A stretch of 64,000 bases of DNA from Mycoplasmatota bacterium (GTDB lineage Bacteria > Bacillota_I > Bacilli_A > Izemoplasmatales > Hujiaoplasmataceae): positions 372,001 to 436,000 of the forward strand of contig CP076020.1 in the NCBI GenBank assembly GCA_018622675.1. The letters run 5' to 3'. Positions 61,574 through 64,000 of the stretch are shown here, in pieces. The notes under the pieces are model-generated. The model was not told the origin of the DNA and ran no database searches. It saw only the letters and a program-made list of their open reading frames with translations. Position 1 is the stretch's first letter. Each line of letters begins with the position of its first letter. The translations under genes were made by a program, and so were the position numbers.

Positions 61574-64000
61574 TGAATCGTTTAAGAATTTATATCAAAC
61601 ACATTTTAGTTATTATGACCACTGTAATTTCTATTTTAGGCTTGTTTGTATTATTGGTGGATTCTAAATCAATTGTTGGTCATGCAGAACAAATTCAATA
61701 TCAAGATTTAAGTTTTAATGGAACTTATGATTGGGAAAAAACACCACAGACTTATACGTCTAGTGATGATTATTTATCATACAATGATTTACACAATATT
61801 TTTACAACTAGTCTTAATAGCAGTGAAATAGATAGTTTATTAACAGATATCCAATATATAAGATTCGATTCAGCTCAAGAATTATATCAATTTTCCTATG
61901 ATGTATCTTTTTATAATGTTTACGAGTCTTCTGACCCTGAAATGGAAAGTAAAGTCACTTATTTATTATCATTAGATTATGTCTTAGGAAAAGATATTGA
62001 TTATTCAGTTATGAAATCAAAAGCATTTTTACCTATTGGGTATAAATTTGTTGATGTGGGTTCTAATATTTATAGCAATGTTTTTACTGGAAGCTTTGAT
62101 GGACAAGGTTTTGAGATACAAAACTTGTATTTAGCCGAATATTCTAGTTTTGTTTTTGAAGAAACTCTAGGTGAAGAAATTATTAGCACCCCTATTGCTA
62201 GTTATTATTCGATGTTTACATACAATGAAGGTTCAATTAAAAACTTAGGATTAATTAATCCTAATTTAGAACTACTACAAATGAATACAGAATTAACTCA
62301 ATTAGCGAATGTAGTTGGCGAAAACTCAATAGGAGGAATCGTTGATCATATTTATGTGATTGATAATAGAGATGATGTCACAGAAGCAGGTATTAGATAT
62401 AGTGTTGGAAGTAGCTCATTAGATTTTGAAGCAGCGGGAATTGTTCACACAAATTTAGGAGATTTTTCAAATAGTTATTATACCTCTAAAGTTGTAGTGA
62501 ATGGAAACTATATTAATAAATTCACTGTAGAACCTTTATATATAAACAATTCAGGAAACATTAGTCACTTAGTCTTTGATGAGAATGTTTATTTAAGAGA
62601 AGTTGCTGTAGGTACATCAGTCTTTACCATTGACCAACCACTTAATGGTTTAGGTGAAACAACCAGTTTTATGAAATCTGAGCAATCTACTCTTAGTTTA
62701 GGTGATTGGTATTTTTATCCAGATGATGGCTATCCATTATTAAAAGGTTTAATTTATGATAATGCAGATGGGTATTATCAAATATCCAACGCTAAAGATT
62801 TGGTTTTCTTCTCCGAATTATTACATTTTGAAACTCTTATGAATGGTAAACAAATGGTAAATTCAAATTACAAGTTAACCAATCATATTGACATGAGTGT
62901 ATTATCTCCTGGCGTTTATAAGACACCAAAAACAACTTTTAATGGTCATTTTATTGGAACTAATCCGCAAGCAAGTGATAATAGTGAGCATTATTATCTA
63001 TATAATTTATTAATTAATGAATATGTAACATATAACTCAAAATTATATGCTGGCTTATTTAGTGTATTAGGTAACGGGGCTTTGGTTAAAGATTTAAACT
63101 TTATAGATTCTCAAATATCACCTGGTTTATCAAGTGATTTTTATTCATTCCATACCTATATTGGTGGAATCGCAGGAGAAATGATTGCCGGAGCCATAGA
63201 AGATGTCTATATTGATGTAGATATTACTTTAGGAAATGACGATTTAGGTTCTACACGTTTAGGTGGGATTGTCGGAGAAGCATCTGGTCGAATCGAAAGA
63301 GCATCTTATAACGGATTGATTGACATCAACGATCATACTTTTAACGAAAGCAATCCTATTATGGGTAATTATTATATAGGCGGTATTGTAGGTCGAACAG
63401 CTAGCGCAAAATTGCTTATTAACGAAGCAGTTAATAATAAGGACATAACATCATTTGGTAGTGGTTCACAAATTAATCTTGTCAGTTCAACACCAGAATT
63501 AAATGTATATACAGGCGGAGTGATTGGATACTCTTATCACACAAGTGTTGCTGAACATGAAATGAATTATGTAACAAATCGTGGAGATATTATTTTAAGA
63601 AATATTAGTATACCTGATAGCCTAGGCGGTCAACAATACGCAGGTGGAATTTTTGGACAAGTGGGCGGTAATGCTCCTATTCTAGAGAATGATCTTGGTA
63701 TTGCATTTGCTAATTTTTATAATGAGGGTAGTATATATTATCAATTTATGAGTGAGAAAATAGATGTGTACAGTGGGGGAATTGGAACCACTGATTTTAG
63801 TAGTGCTTTTGAACTTGCATTAATGACAAATCATGGAGGTTTTTTTTATGATACAAGTGGAGGAACTCATTTAACAACAAACTTTAATTATGCTTCAATC
63901 CTTTATGATGTTGGAGATGTTAACATGAGTATTTCTAGAAGTTATAGTTACGGGAATATGAATTACGACTCAAGTTTATATACAAGTACTTTTGGCTTTG
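61573..64000 (+). CDS. Large secreted adhesin-like protein with GLUG-type repeats (3' end outside window)
   Basis: The frame is open from ATG 61573 to the end of the window, more than 805 residues. The N-terminal hydrophobic segment (about 9-30) and VGHA look like a signal peptide. FTGSFDGQGFEIQNLYL (171-187) and a later segment with TTFNGHFIG resemble the starts of GLUG-type adhesins. Repeats with a GGI(A/V/F)G-like core lie at about 532, 566, 604, 650 and 691, which suggests a beta-solenoid. The start overlaps the upstream stop (TAATG). It is likely exported and held at the cell surface; an anchor may lie past the window. Confidence 0.8.
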   Translation, partial: MNRLRIYIKHILVIMTTVISILGLFVLLVDSKSIVGHAEQIQYQDLSFNGTYDWEKTPQTYTSSDDYLSYNDLHNIFTTSLNSSEIDSLLTDIQYIRFDSAQELYQFSYDVSFYNVYESSDPEMESKVTYLLSLDYVLGKDIDYSVMKSKAFLPIGYKFVDVGSNIYSNVFTGSFDGQGFEIQNLYLAEYSSFVFEETLGEEIISTPIASYYSMFTYNEGSIKNLGLINPNLELLQMNTELTQLANVVGENSIGGIVDHIYVIDNRDDVTEAGIRYSVGSSSLDFEAAGIVHTNLGDFSNSYYTSKVVVNGNYINKFTVEPLYINNSGNISHLVFDENVYLREVAVGTSVFTIDQPLNGLGETTSFMKSEQSTLSLGDWYFYPDDGYPLLKGLIYDNADGYYQISNAKDLVFFSELLHFETLMNGKQMVNSNYKLTNHIDMSVLSPGVYKTPKTTFNGHFIGTNPQASDNSEHYYLYNLLINEYVTYNSKLYAGLFSVLGNGALVKDLNFIDSQISPGLSSDFYSFHTYIGGIAGEMIAGAIEDVYIDVDITLGNDDLGSTRLGGIVGEASGRIERASYNGLIDINDHTFNESNPIMGNYYIGGIVGRTASAKLLINEAVNNKDITSFGSGSQINLVSSTPELNVYTGGVIGYSYHTSVAEHEMNYVTNRGDIILRNISIPDSLGGQQYAGGIFGQVGGNAPILENDLGIAFANFYNEGSIYYQFMSEKIDVYSGGIGTTDFSSAFELALMTNHGGFFYDTSGGTHLTTNFNYASILYDVGDVNMSISRSYSYGNMNYDSSLYTSTFGF

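Noticed and set aside
1-64000. tRNA, rRNA, insertion sequences, prophage genes or CRISPR arrays
   Set aside because: None recognised on either strand when reading through the window; a tRNA or covariance-model scan would settle small RNAs.

Overview
The window is very AT-rich and densely coded, with strong AGGAGG-type ribosome binding sites, TGn-TATAAT promoters and U-tailed hairpin terminators. This suggests a low-GC relative of the Bacilli. Proteins use TGG for tryptophan and TGA is used as a stop (for example at 2131, 13038, 21751, 24482 and 60207), so the code is the standard bacterial one and not the Mycoplasma/Spiroplasma code. Secreted nuclease and protease genes, an RNF complex and many lipoproteins fit a free-living anaerobic deep branch near the Mollicutes, such as Izemoplasmatales or Haloplasmatales. 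That placement is inference; there is no rRNA or marker tree here.

Layout, 1-24 kb: the end of a MATE exporter and an Old Yellow Enzyme; ribosomal protein bL25; an ECF sigma factor with a one-pass membrane partner and a lipoprotein that resembles the partner's outer domain; a secreted M6-type metalloprotease, a secreted endonuclease I and a small lipoprotein; purine nucleoside phosphorylase and an M29 aminopeptidase; a five-gene run (Ldh2-type dehydrogenase, MsrB, SagB-like nitroreductase, PlsC-type acyltransferase, AAC(3)-like protein); gamma-glutamyltransferase, a membrane protein and peptidase T; an esterase, condensation-fold acyltransferase and zinc-ribbon membrane protein trio; and a KtrB/TrkH potassium channel.

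24-45 kb: guanylate-kinase-like protein and GNAT acetyltransferase; thioredoxin with a reductase that lacks the NADPH motifs; a HAD phosphatase; arginine decarboxylase plus agmatinase (putrescine synthesis); chorismate mutase plus threonine aldolase; an RNF operon with an extra two-domain FMN protein and a very short RnfB; a putative flavin-binding lipoprotein; and a complete histidine-to-glutamate pathway (HutH, HutU, FtcD, HutI, cyclodeaminase) followed by a small transaldolase.

45-54 kb: an RND exporter with its own TetR regulator and a palindromic operator, a MacB-like ABC protein, and a three-gene unit whose first enzyme looks like serine palmitoyltransferase and whose second is a short-chain reductase, which would fit the first two steps of sphingoid-base synthesis.

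54.4-64 kb is the most notable region. A consensus promoter drives a cyclic-di-GMP-I (GEMM) riboswitch followed by an intrinsic terminator. Downstream are a membrane-anchored surface protein, a TasA/camelysin-like protein with an InlB repeat, a SipW-type signal peptidase, a membrane-anchored McrB-like AAA+ ATPase, three more proteins with a shared [FY]AW signal motif, and a large secreted beta-repeat adhesin that runs off the window. I read it as a c-di-GMP-controlled extracellular fibre or adhesin locus with an unusual AAA+ component.
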